Shown piece by piece: positions 1 through 7,213 of a stretch of DNA of 64,000 nt. Position 1 is the first letter of the stretch, and each line of letters begins with the position of its first letter. Both the position numbers and the translations under genes were made by a program. Under the pieces are notes generated by a model. It searched no databases and was not told the DNA's origin. It saw nothing but the letters and a program-made list of their open reading frames with translations. Origin of the DNA: an uncultured Collinsella sp. (GTDB lineage: Bacteria > Actinomycetota > Coriobacteriia > Coriobacteriales > Coriobacteriaceae); contig CAAFQK010000040.1 in NCBI GenBank assembly GCA_900765115.1, positions 1-64,000 of the forward strand. Direction: 5' to 3'.

Positions 1-267
1 CGCTGCCTGAAGCGCTACATAGCGCGGGAGGTGTACCGCGTGCTCATGGACCCGAACCCCGACGGCGCCGCGCCGGAGGGCCCCGAGCTCGCGAAGATGC
101 GCAAGGCGATGCGGGTGACCCAGAAGCAGGCCGCCGCGGGGCTCGGCATGTCCGCGGCCTCACTCGGTCACCTGGAACATGGGAGACGGCGGTCGACGAA
201 ACTGGAGAGGAGGTATTACGAGCTCCTGTGCGAATTGAAGGGAGCGCTCCCGCAAACTGCCTCTTGA
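1..267 (+). CDS. C-terminal end of probable IS110-type transposase with XRE helix-turn-helix tail (partial)
   Basis: The reading frame is open from base 1, so the gene begins outside the window and 88 residues are visible. The first residues (RCLKRYIAREVYRVL) resemble the extreme C-terminus of IS110-family transposases. They are followed by a classic XRE/Cro helix-turn-helix (about residues 35-75, with RVTQKQAAAGLGMSAASL as helices 2 and 3). If the frame were read from the GTG at 31, it would be a 78-residue XRE protein. The continuous upstream frame and the sequence just after the stop (TTGACAACTTATAGGAGCG), which recalls the right ends of IS110 elements, favour a transposase tail. Family assignment is from memory of motifs and the catalytic DEDD and serine domains are outside the window. 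Confidence 0.5.
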   Translation, partial: RCLKRYIAREVYRVLMDPNPDGAAPEGPELAKMRKAMRVTQKQAAAGLGMSAASLGHLEHGRRRSTKLERRYYELLCELKGALPQTAS

Positions 268-385
268 CAACTTATAGGAGCGTCGGTTTTGTTTTTGCGA
301 TTTTCTGTATGGTCGGAGGTTCGCTATCCAGCCCCGTAAACCGGCATAGTTTTGTTCGCAGCGGCACAACCGCGCGTTTAAGCGC

Positions 386-419
386 GGGGCCGGTGGGGCA
401 ATTTTGCCCCACCGGCCCC
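386..419. terminator. Strong GC hairpin between IS end and hydrogenase operon
   Basis: Two perfectly complementary arms, GGGGCCGGTGGGGCAA and its complement, meet around a TT centre. The hairpin sits just beyond the stop of the minus-strand ferredoxin gene. It lacks a clear U-tract, so it could be a transcript-end structure rather than a classical intrinsic terminator. A second small hairpin (GCGCGTTTAAGCGC) adjoins it. Confidence 0.45.
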
Positions 420-428
420 ATCCCAACG

Positions 429-770
429 CTACTCCGGTTTGGTTTCTACCGTGGGAGTCTTGTCCGCTGCGACTGGGGTGCGGGCGGTGTCCATAGTCAG
501 ACAGTGTTTAGGACAGCTTTCGATGCACTCGCCGCACACCACACAGGCATACGGGTCGATCGACCACGTTCCGCCCTTGCGATCGACTGCGAGTGCGCCC
601 GCCGGGCAGCGACGAGCGCACATGCCGCAGCAAATGCACACGTCCATGTCGTTGACGATATGCCCGCGCAGGCGCTCGGGTGCCGCGAGCTTTTCCTGCG
701 GATAGCACACCGTGACCGGCTGCTTGACCATAGAGCCCAAGGCCGTCTTGGCAAATGTCAGCAAACTCAT
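429..770 (-). CDS. Hydrogenase 4Fe-4S ferredoxin subunit (EchF/HycF/NuoI-like)
   Basis: This 113-residue protein carries two [4Fe-4S] motifs, CICCGMCARRCP (about residues 45-56) and CVVCGECIESCP (about 75-86). That is the pattern of the NuoI/EchF polyferredoxin that relays electrons between soluble ferredoxin and the small-subunit cluster. It is the last gene of the operon, 7 bases after the large subunit. The short hydrophobic-basic N-terminus resembles other membrane-associated Ech/Hyc ferredoxins. The C-terminal 20 residues are Thr/Pro-rich and look dispensable. Role: electron entry on the cytoplasmic side of a group 4 [NiFe]-hydrogenase. Confidence 0.85.
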   Translation of the reverse strand: MSLLTFAKTALGSMVKQPVTVCYPQEKLAAPERLRGHIVNDMDVCICCGMCARRCPAGALAVDRKGGTWSIDPYACVVCGECIESCPKHCLTMDTARTPVAADKTPTVETKPE

Positions 771-777
771 GCCACGC

Positions 778-1866
778 CTACCTTTCCGTGCAGCTAATGC
801 AGGGGTCGATGGTCAGGATGATCATGGGCACGTTAGCAAGGAGCACGCCCTGCAGCGCATGCGTCAGACCTGCCAGGTTCTGCGACGTCGGCGTGCGTAC
901 GCGGAAACGGTCCAGATTCTTGGTACCGTTACCGCGCACATAGTAATACGCCTCGCCGCGCGGCTGCTCAATCACAACCTCGCCACGCGCGCCGTCGGCC
1001 GGCGTAAGCTTGGTGCGCCCGCCGATACCGTCGTGCGGAATCTTGCCCACAAGCTCCTTGATAATGTCCATGGCCTGCGTGACCTCGGCACAACGCACCT
1101 GGCAGCGGGCATAGCAGTCGCCGTCTGTGGCAACGATGGGCTCAAACGCAGCCAGATCCGCATAGGCACCGTCGCCAAACATACGCACGTCGTAGTCCAC
1201 GCCCGAGGCGCGCCCGAACGGACCGACCATCGAAAGCTCCAGCGCGTCCTTCTTGCTGATCACGCCCACGCCATGCAGGCGTTCGCCGCAGCTGTCATCG
1301 TCCAAAAACGTATGCACCAGGGCCTCGTAGTCGGGACGCATGACATCGAGCGTCTGGACAATGCCCGCCAGCTCGGAGTCCTCAATGTCGTGCTTAAGGC
1401 CGCCGATCTCGTTAATCGAAAGGATCACGCGGCCGCCGCAGGTGCTCTCAAAGATCTTGAGAATCTGCTCGCGCAGGGTCCAAGAACGATAGAACAGCGC
1501 CTCGAAGCCAAAGGCATCGGCGAGCAGACCCAGCCACAGCAGGTGCGAGTGAATGCGCGAAAGCTCATGCAAAATGGTACGGATATACTGCACGCGGCCG
1601 GGCACCTCGATGTCGAGCATGCGCTCGCAGGCGCTGGCATAGCCGCAGCTGTGGCCCACGGCGCAGATGCCGCAGATGCGCTCGGCGATGTAGCCAAACT
1701 GATGCATGTCGCGCTTTTCGGTGAGTTTCTCGAGCCCGCGGTGCACAAAGCCGATCTGCGGAATTGCCTCGATGACGCGGTCGTCATCGATCACCAGGTC
1801 CAGATGAAGCGGCTCGGGCAGCACCGGGTGCTGCGGGCCAAACGGAATAACGGAGCGATGTGCCAT
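778..1866 (-). CDS. Group 4 [NiFe]-hydrogenase large subunit (EchE-like)
   Basis: This 362-residue protein of the NuoD/hydrogenase large-subunit family keeps both nickel-binding pairs: RICGICAVGH near residues 63-72 (Cys65, Cys68) and DPCISC at the C-terminus (Cys356, Cys359). Complex I NuoD has lost these cysteines, so this is a true hydrogenase rather than an NADH dehydrogenase subunit. The chain ends only three residues after the last cysteine, so no cleavable C-terminal peptide is visible. A peptide-removing maturation protease may therefore not be needed, as in Ech-type enzymes. It would carry out proton reduction or H2 oxidation. It lies 5 bases after the NuoC-like gene. Confidence 0.92.
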   Translation of the reverse strand: MAHRSVIPFGPQHPVLPEPLHLDLVIDDDRVIEAIPQIGFVHRGLEKLTEKRDMHQFGYIAERICGICAVGHSCGYASACERMLDIEVPGRVQYIRTILHELSRIHSHLLWLGLLADAFGFEALFYRSWTLREQILKIFESTCGGRVILSINEIGGLKHDIEDSELAGIVQTLDVMRPDYEALVHTFLDDDSCGERLHGVGVISKKDALELSMVGPFGRASGVDYDVRMFGDGAYADLAAFEPIVATDGDCYARCQVRCAEVTQAMDIIKELVGKIPHDGIGGRTKLTPADGARGEVVIEQPRGEAYYYVRGNGTKNLDRFRVRTPTSQNLAGLTHALQGVLLANVPMIILTIDPCISCTER

Positions 1867-1871
1867 GGACC

Positions 1872-2588
1872 TTACGCCTCCTTTTTCTGCTTGTCGCGGG
1901 CAGCCTTGGCGGCAAGCGCCGCGCGGACCTTGGCCGCTTTTTCGGGATCCATGGCGGCGAGCTTTGCTTCCAGCTCGGCGGCCTTGAGCGCGGCCTTGGC
2001 AGCAGCTTCATCGTGCTGAGCATCGGAGCCGGCAGCCGCATCGGGCTGAGCGGCGGCGCCCGCGGCATCGCCGGCGCTCGCAGTGCCCTCCCCCGCAGCG
2101 GCCGCGGCAGCGGCGGCCTTCTCGGCCGCAGCCTTGCGCGCCTTGGCCTCGGCGGCGGCGCGGACCTTCATGGCCTTCTCGCGCGCGGCCTTCACCTCGG
2201 GCGTGATGACGCTCATGGGTTCGGCAGTCGAGACCTGGTAGAAAAAGCCGTTAAAGTCGACCTGCATATCGGTGATGACAAGGCCAAACAGGTCGTGCGC
2301 CTCGTTCTCGAACGGGAACACCGCCGGATAGTACGAGCTGATGGACGGGATCTCCTGGTACTGGCCGATACCCTCGGCCACCAGATTCTCAATCGCATAG
2401 CTGCCGTCCTGCGCGATCTGTTCCTGAGCGGCGCGAACGTTGATAAACGTATAGACCAGGCGATACGTGCCGTCGTCTACACAGCGCTCGGCGTGCATTT
2501 GCACAAAGCGCGCGCCGACGCCCTTGAGCGCCTGGACATGCGACAGGAGTTCGTCGATCCCGACGGCGGTATAGATTGCCTTTTGCAT
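1872..2588 (-). CDS. Hydrogenase NuoC-like subunit (EchD-like) with Ala/Lys-rich tail
   Basis: Of 238 residues, about the first 115 form the 30-kDa (NuoC/EchD) fold, with the conserved stretch YYPAVFPFENEAHDLFGL. The remaining ~110 residues are a low-complexity Ala/Lys/Glu tail, predicted helical and probably coiled, that is not part of the usual family. The gene starts at an ATG overlapping the previous stop (TAATG), indicating translational coupling with the small subunit. In the complex this subunit forms the connecting arm with the large subunit. The tail could be an assembly or scaffold element, but nothing in the sequence proves a role. Confidence 0.85.
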   Translation of the reverse strand: MQKAIYTAVGIDELLSHVQALKGVGARFVQMHAERCVDDGTYRLVYTFINVRAAQEQIAQDGSYAIENLVAEGIGQYQEIPSISSYYPAVFPFENEAHDLFGLVITDMQVDFNGFFYQVSTAEPMSVITPEVKAAREKAMKVRAAAEAKARKAAAEKAAAAAAAAGEGTASAGDAAGAAAQPDAAAGSDAQHDEAAAKAALKAAELEAKLAAMDPEKAAKVRAALAAKAARDKQKKEA

Positions 2589-3190
2589 TACTCGGCCTCC
2601 TTTGCAGCGGCGGGCGCGGCGGACCTGGTGGACACGTTGGCCTCGTCACCGTCACCGGCACCATCAGTCCCGACCTCAGCCGCAGCCACAAACCCGTCCT
2701 CGCCCAGCTCAACGCCACCGTCCCAGGTAGCAGCGCCGCCCACAGTAAGCGGGTCACCGCCAGCGCGCATCACGGCCTCCTTCTGGTCCAGGATGCCGCA
2801 CGCCTCAACGATGGCGTCGATCACGGTCTCGGGACGAATGGCACACCCGGGCGCGTACACGTCCACGGGAATCGCGCGGTCCACGCCGCCGATCACGTTA
2901 TAGGCATCGCGGAACACGCCGCCCGAACACGCGCAGATACCGCAGGCCACCACGCACTTGGGCTCGAGCATCTGGTTGTAGATCTGACGCACAACGGGCA
3001 GGTTCTGGGCATTGACCGACCCCGTCACCAAAAAGATATCCGCATGCTTGGGGTTGCCGGTGTTGACCACGCCAAAGCGCTCCGCATCGAACAGTGGCGT
3101 GAGCGAGGCCAGCACCTCGATATCGCATCCGTTGCAGCTCGAGCCGTCGTAATGAATAACCCACGGCGAGCGCGACATTTTATGATCCAT
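2588..3190 (-). CDS. [NiFe]-hydrogenase small subunit (EchC/NuoB-like)
   Basis: This 200-residue NuoB-family protein carries the proximal [4Fe-4S] ligands: Cys19 and Cys22 in GSSCNGCDIE, Cys86 in CGICACSGG and Cys116 in YAPGCAIRP. It passes electrons from the ferredoxin subunit to the NiFe site. The first ~145 residues match the family. The last ~50 are an acidic, Gly/Ala-rich extension, like the extension on the neighbouring NuoC-like subunit. The gene lies 12 bases after the fused membrane subunit and overlaps the next gene. Confidence 0.9.
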   Translation of the reverse strand: MDHKMSRSPWVIHYDGSSCNGCDIEVLASLTPLFDAERFGVVNTGNPKHADIFLVTGSVNAQNLPVVRQIYNQMLEPKCVVACGICACSGGVFRDAYNVIGGVDRAIPVDVYAPGCAIRPETVIDAIVEACGILDQKEAVMRAGGDPLTVGGAATWDGGVELGEDGFVAAAEVGTDGAGDGDEANVSTRSAAPAAAKEAE

Positions 3191-3202
3191 GGATGCCGCC
3201 TC

Positions 3203-6085
3203 CTAAATAAACACGTCGACGAGGATGGGCATAAGGTTGAGCAGGCCAAACACCAGCGCCACGCCCCATCCGAGCTTAAAGCAGCTGCGCCAGGTGCTGC
3301 GTGCGAAGGTGTTGTCGATCAGCACCTCGACAAAGTACGTCGCGGCCATCACGACCAGGGCGACCGCCCAGCTCACCGGGTTATCCCAGACAAAGAACAT
3401 GCCCACCCACATCAAAAACAGCACGGTCTCGCACCAGTGCATAAGGGTCATCTTGGCCAGCGTGCCGCCGCTCATCTCGGTGGCGACGCCCTGGACGATC
3501 TCCTGATGCGCGTGATGCGAGTACGAAAGGTCAAACGGCGACTTGCGCAGCTTGATGGTAAGCACCGCGAGCAGCGCGAGGAAAATGGGAGCGCTGTACA
3601 CGATGATGGGGGCCGACTGCCCCGTCACGGCGATGGAGTCGAAGCTATCGGTGGCAAGGTACAGGCCCACGCTCATCAGCAGAACGGCGGGCTCGTAACT
3701 CATAACCTGCAGCAGCTCGCGATCGGCGCCAACCTGGGCAAACGGGCTTTGCGTCGAGGCGGACGCCAGCACCACAAAGATCGCGGCGAGCGTAACCATG
3801 AAGGCGCACAGCAGCGTGTTGGAACCCGACACAAAGATGCCGCCGCCCACGACGGTGAAGATGAGCGCGCACGCCATGTAGGTATCGTCCATGGTGTTTA
3901 CGCTGGCGGGGGCCTTGCGCAGCAGCTTGGCAACGTCGTAGAAGGGCTGCAGCAGGCGCGGGCCCACGCGGCCCTGCATGCGGGCCGAAAGCTTGCGGTC
4001 AAGGCCGTCAATCAAACCGCCCACAAGCGGTGCCAGCAAGGCAAACGCCACGGTGCCAATAAAAATGCCCACGACGCCCGAGCCTTCGAAATACTTGCCG
4101 CGCAGCACCGAGGGCGCGCTCATGGCAAGTCGCTCGGGCCCAATCCACGCGCAACACAGCAGCGCAAACAAGATAATGCTGCAGCACACGACGCTACCCA
4201 CGGGGCTAATACGCTTCTCGCCAAGGGCGTCCTCCGAGTACCAATTGCGCTTTTCGGCCTTTACCTCGTGTCCCATCGAGCCACGGAAATGGCGATATTT
4301 GTCGGTCCCCACACCCGAAAGGTACACGTTGACGTGCGGTTTGTTGCTCACGCGGAATGAAGTCAGCAGCACCACGGCGATAAACGCCACGATAACCACC
4401 ATCAGATACATGGAGTCCTTGCCAATAACGTACGGCACGCGGCCAAACACCATGGCCAAGTAAGGCGACACCAGGCCGCTCGAGATGAGCGGGAACGCCA
4501 CGCAGCAAAGAATCAGCAGCGCGGCGATGGTGTTGAGGGCCATCCATTCGGTCTTATGGACATTGACCTCAACGTTTTGAGCCGTGGGGTCGACGCCCGA
4601 AAGCTTGGCAAGCCACTTGCCCCAGAAGAAGAACGTCGCGGCCGAGCCAAAGGCAAGCACCATGATCATGAGCACGTTGCCGGTCTGCGCGAACGCCACC
4701 AGGGCGCCCCACTTGGACACGAGCATGCCAAACGGTGCCACGAACATGCCCATGATGCCCAGCATCATCAGACGCGTCAGGTGTGGCATGCGGCTGAACA
4801 TGCCATCCATGTCCTCGATATTGCGGCTGCCGATATGATGCTCGGCGGTGCCCACGCACAGGAACAGCAGCGACTTGGCCACCGTGTGGAACAGGATCAG
4901 GAAGATGGCGGCCCACACGGCCTCGGGCGCGCCGACGCCCAAGCAGGCACTGATGAGACCCAAGTTGGAAATGGTGGAGAACGCGAGCACGCGTTTGGCG
5001 TTGCTCTGCGAGATGGCCATGAGGGCAGCGAGCAAAAACGTGATGGCACCCACACTCGTGACCATAAAGCCAGTCACGGGATAGATGGCATAGAGCGGGC
5101 TGAGCTTGACCATCAGGAACACGCCGGCCTTGACCATGGTGGACGAGTGCAGCAGGGCGCTCGTGGGCGTGGGGGCAACCATGGCACCCAACAGCCAAGT
5201 GTGGAACGGCATCTGTGCGGCCTTGGTGAGTGCGGCGAGCGACAGCAGGATGACCGGCATCACCAGCAGCGCGGATTGCGCGGTTCCGGCGCCGGAAAGC
5301 TCGATCATGCCCGAGATGGTCAGCGGCATGCCGTTAACGTGCAGATACATGAGTCCGATCAAAAACGCGATACCGCCCAGCATGTTGAGAATGATCTGGG
5401 TGAAGGCGTTTTTGATGGCCTCGGGCGTGCGCGTGTAGCCAATCATAAGGAACGAGCACACGGTGGTGATTTCCCAGCCGCAGAACAGCCACTCAAGGTT
5501 GTCGCTCGTCACGATGACGAACATGGCCGAGAGGAACAGAAACATGAGCGCCAGGAACTGCGGGCGACGGTCGGGCGCGGTCTGCCCGCGCAGCGCGGCC
5601 TCGTGCTCATCATGGGCCTGGAAGTCCTTCATGTAGCCCAAAGCGTAGATACAGATAAGGCTGCCGACGATGCCGACGGCGAGGACCATGATCACGCTCA
5701 TGTAGTCTAGGTAGAGCGGCGTCGCCGTGACGGCTTCGGCCGCAGGCAGCGTCATGGCCGCAAAGACGAGCGAGCCCACCAGCTGGACTATGCCGAGCAC
5801 CGTGGTAAGCACGCTCTTATATTTGTGCGCGTTGTACAGGATGACGGCGCACAGAATTACGTCGATGACGGAGCTGATGATCGAGAGCACGTGCGAGGTG
5901 CCGGGGGCGACCTCAAAGCTCTGCGGACCCGTGCCAAAAAACATGACGGCGACTACAACTGTCACCGCCATAATAATGCCGGAACCTATGAGCCCCACCG
6001 CATCGCGGGCGCGGTCACCGCGCACGAGCAGCATGCCCAGCGCCGGTACCAGCGGAAACAGGGTAAGGAAATACAGTAGCGTCAT
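3203..6085 (-). CDS. Fused hydrogenase membrane subunit: NuoL/M-like ion pump + NuoH-like anchor (EchA-EchB fusion)
   Basis: This 960-residue, highly hydrophobic protein has two modules. Residues ~1-610 are a NuoL/M/N (Mrp antiporter) type pump, with FCGWEITTVCSFLMIGY holding the key membrane glutamate and the conserved LHSSTMVKAG lysine segment. Residues ~650-960 are a NuoH/EchB/HycD-type anchor, recognised by DRKLSARMQGRVGPR and the acidic DLSYSHHAHQEIV loop. The two modules are normally separate genes, and here one uninterrupted frame joins them. It is the first gene of the operon, with a GGGGGAG ribosome-binding site before the ATG at 6085. It should couple hydrogenase turnover to H+ or Na+ translocation. 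Confidence 0.9.
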   Translation of the reverse strand: MTLLYFLTLFPLVPALGMLLVRGDRARDAVGLIGSGIIMAVTVVVAVMFFGTGPQSFEVAPGTSHVLSIISSVIDVILCAVILYNAHKYKSVLTTVLGIVQLVGSLVFAAMTLPAAEAVTATPLYLDYMSVIMVLAVGIVGSLICIYALGYMKDFQAHDEHEAALRGQTAPDRRPQFLALMFLFLSAMFVIVTSDNLEWLFCGWEITTVCSFLMIGYTRTPEAIKNAFTQIILNMLGGIAFLIGLMYLHVNGMPLTISGMIELSGAGTAQSALLVMPVILLSLAALTKAAQMPFHTWLLGAMVAPTPTSALLHSSTMVKAGVFLMVKLSPLYAIYPVTGFMVTSVGAITFLLAALMAISQSNAKRVLAFSTISNLGLISACLGVGAPEAVWAAIFLILFHTVAKSLLFLCVGTAEHHIGSRNIEDMDGMFSRMPHLTRLMMLGIMGMFVAPFGMLVSKWGALVAFAQTGNVLMIMVLAFGSAATFFFWGKWLAKLSGVDPTAQNVEVNVHKTEWMALNTIAALLILCCVAFPLISSGLVSPYLAMVFGRVPYVIGKDSMYLMVVIVAFIAVVLLTSFRVSNKPHVNVYLSGVGTDKYRHFRGSMGHEVKAEKRNWYSEDALGEKRISPVGSVVCCSIILFALLCCAWIGPERLAMSAPSVLRGKYFEGSGVVGIFIGTVAFALLAPLVGGLIDGLDRKLSARMQGRVGPRLLQPFYDVAKLLRKAPASVNTMDDTYMACALIFTVVGGGIFVSGSNTLLCAFMVTLAAIFVVLASASTQSPFAQVGADRELLQVMSYEPAVLLMSVGLYLATDSFDSIAVTGQSAPIIVYSAPIFLALLAVLTIKLRKSPFDLSYSHHAHQEIVQGVATEMSGGTLAKMTLMHWCETVLFLMWVGMFFVWDNPVSWAVALVVMAATYFVEVLIDNTFARSTWRSCFKLGWGVALVFGLLNLMPILVDVFI

Positions 6086-6368
6086 ACCATCACTCCCCCA
6101 TGCAAAAACGCTGCAATTGTTTAACGTTATAGCTCAATTGAGGAGTAGCGGCGGCAGGTTTTCGGTCAATTGGGGAGTTTTAGGCGTACGGGGTAAGGAG
6201 TCTGTCCTCATTGGAGTAGAGGGGCAACGTTTCCTTACCGCGGCGACAGGCGCGCGGGCCGCTGCGCGGTTTATTGGCCACGTTGGAGGATGTCCCGACA
6301 GGCTCGCGCCGGTCCAAAAAGTTGGCGCGGCAAGCAAAATGCGCCCCGTGGGCGCACCATCCCGTTTG

Positions 6369-6773
6369 CTATTCCGCCTTTTTAACGCGCGGCTTGCGAC
6401 CGCGCGGCTTATCGACCAGTGCGGACTCACCGCTCTCGCGGTACTGACGGCACCAAGCCTTGACCGAAGACTCGCTGGGAATCTTGTGCTTGATCATGGC
6501 CTCGCGAACCGTTAAGCCGTTTTCCAGACGGTCCTTGACCACGGCGAGCTTTACGTCGTACGAATAGGTGTGATGATGCGAACCGGCATTGAGAACGGCG
6601 TCGGCACCGCCCACGGCATACGCGCGGGCCCACTGACGAGCCGTGGCCTGGGGAATGCCAAGCTCCGCGGCGAGGGCGCGATGACCGACCCCCTCTTGGA
6701 GGATCTCGACGGCGCGCTGCCTAACCTCAGGCGCATGCGTGCGAGTCCTTGTTGCTTCCGACATACCTGCCAC
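6369..6773 (-). CDS. Orphan IS3 OrfA-like helix-turn-helix protein
   Basis: This 134-residue protein has two tandem helix-turn-helix units: EVRQRAVEILQEGVGHRALAAELGIPQ-type (about residues 16-45) and a second around LTVREAMIKHKIPSESSVK. It has a basic GRKPRVKK tail. The layout matches OrfA of IS3/IS150-type elements, but no OrfB integrase (DDE) frame lies downstream: the next gene is the hydrogenase operon. It is either a remnant of an insertion sequence or a domesticated DNA-binding protein. A good promoter precedes it (see 6815-6843), so it may be expressed. Confidence 0.7.
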   Translation of the reverse strand: MAGMSEATRTRTHAPEVRQRAVEILQEGVGHRALAAELGIPQATARQWARAYAVGGADAVLNAGSHHHTYSYDVKLAVVKDRLENGLTVREAMIKHKIPSESSVKAWCRQYRESGESALVDKPRGRKPRVKKAE

Positions 6774-6814
6774 TTCTTAGCCTTAACCGTTAATCCGCTT
6801 TCTTACGTGCAAGT

Positions 6815-6843
6815 TAGATAGTAGCATTTTACTGTTTGCTCAA
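6815..6843 (-). promoter_or_regulatory. Candidate sigma-70 type promoter for the OrfA-like gene
   Basis: On the minus strand a TTGAGC -35 box and a TATCTA -10 box are separated by exactly 17 bases, in a locally AT-rich tract. The ATG of the OrfA-like gene is ~40 bases downstream. Confidence 0.5.
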
Positions 6844-7102
6844 AGCAGTTAATTAAAATAGACGCGGCGTTATCTGGGCATTTGGCACCAAATTACGACA
6901 TTTCTTTATCGATTATTTACGCTGGTAGCTGACTCGCAGCTAATCGTCATTCGCTTGTCAACAAAATTGGCGTCTCTTTATGTCCTTTGGTATAGAGGAT
7001 ATAGTTATTAACCCCTCCCCCAATAATTTTGAGTGATCTGCAAGGCAGTAGACGTCCTCACTCCTCATGATTACCGCGCATTGCCATCCACCGGAGCAAA
7101 AC
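6844..7102. other. AT-rich intergenic stretch, no gene seen
   Basis: The stretch between the OrfA-like gene and the oxidoreductase is distinctly AT-rich compared with the flanking genes. No credible coding frame, RNA or repeat was recognised beyond the promoter at 6815-6843 and the terminator at 7103-7138. The composition fits either a foreign remnant or a promoter-rich region. Confidence 0.4.
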
Positions 7103-7138
7103 AAAAAGGGCGGGACCTGCTGCGCTTGCAGGCCCCGC
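7103..7138 (-). terminator. Intrinsic terminator of the flavin oxidoreductase gene
   Basis: On the minus strand an 11-bp stem (GCGGGGCCTGC with GCAGGTCCCGC, one G-U pair) is followed by CCTTTTTGTTTT. It lies ~75 bases after the oxidoreductase stop. Confidence 0.75.
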
Positions 7139-7213
7139 ACCGGTTGACACCCGACGGGACACAGCCGGGCGAGACGAATCCGTGCTACCGCCCCGCCTGG
7201 CCGCGATGTTCAA

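Noticed and set aside
712..2019. 435-residue plus-strand open frame
   Set aside because: It is antisense to the hydrogenase large subunit, has no ribosome-binding site and is rich in His/Arg/Ala as expected of shadow frames in high-GC DNA.
2576..4360. 594-residue plus-strand open frame
   Set aside because: Antisense to the fused hydrogenase membrane subunit and the small subunit; composition is non-protein-like (His, Gln, Arg).
429..6085. Complex I (NADH dehydrogenase) interpretation of the operon
   Set aside because: The large subunit keeps both CxxC pairs that bind NiFe and there are no NuoE/F/G or NuoA/J/K genes, so a group 4 hydrogenase fits better.
6134..6430. 98-residue minus-strand open frame upstream of the hydrogenase operon
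   Set aside because: It overlaps the end of the OrfA-like gene in another frame and lacks a ribosome-binding site.
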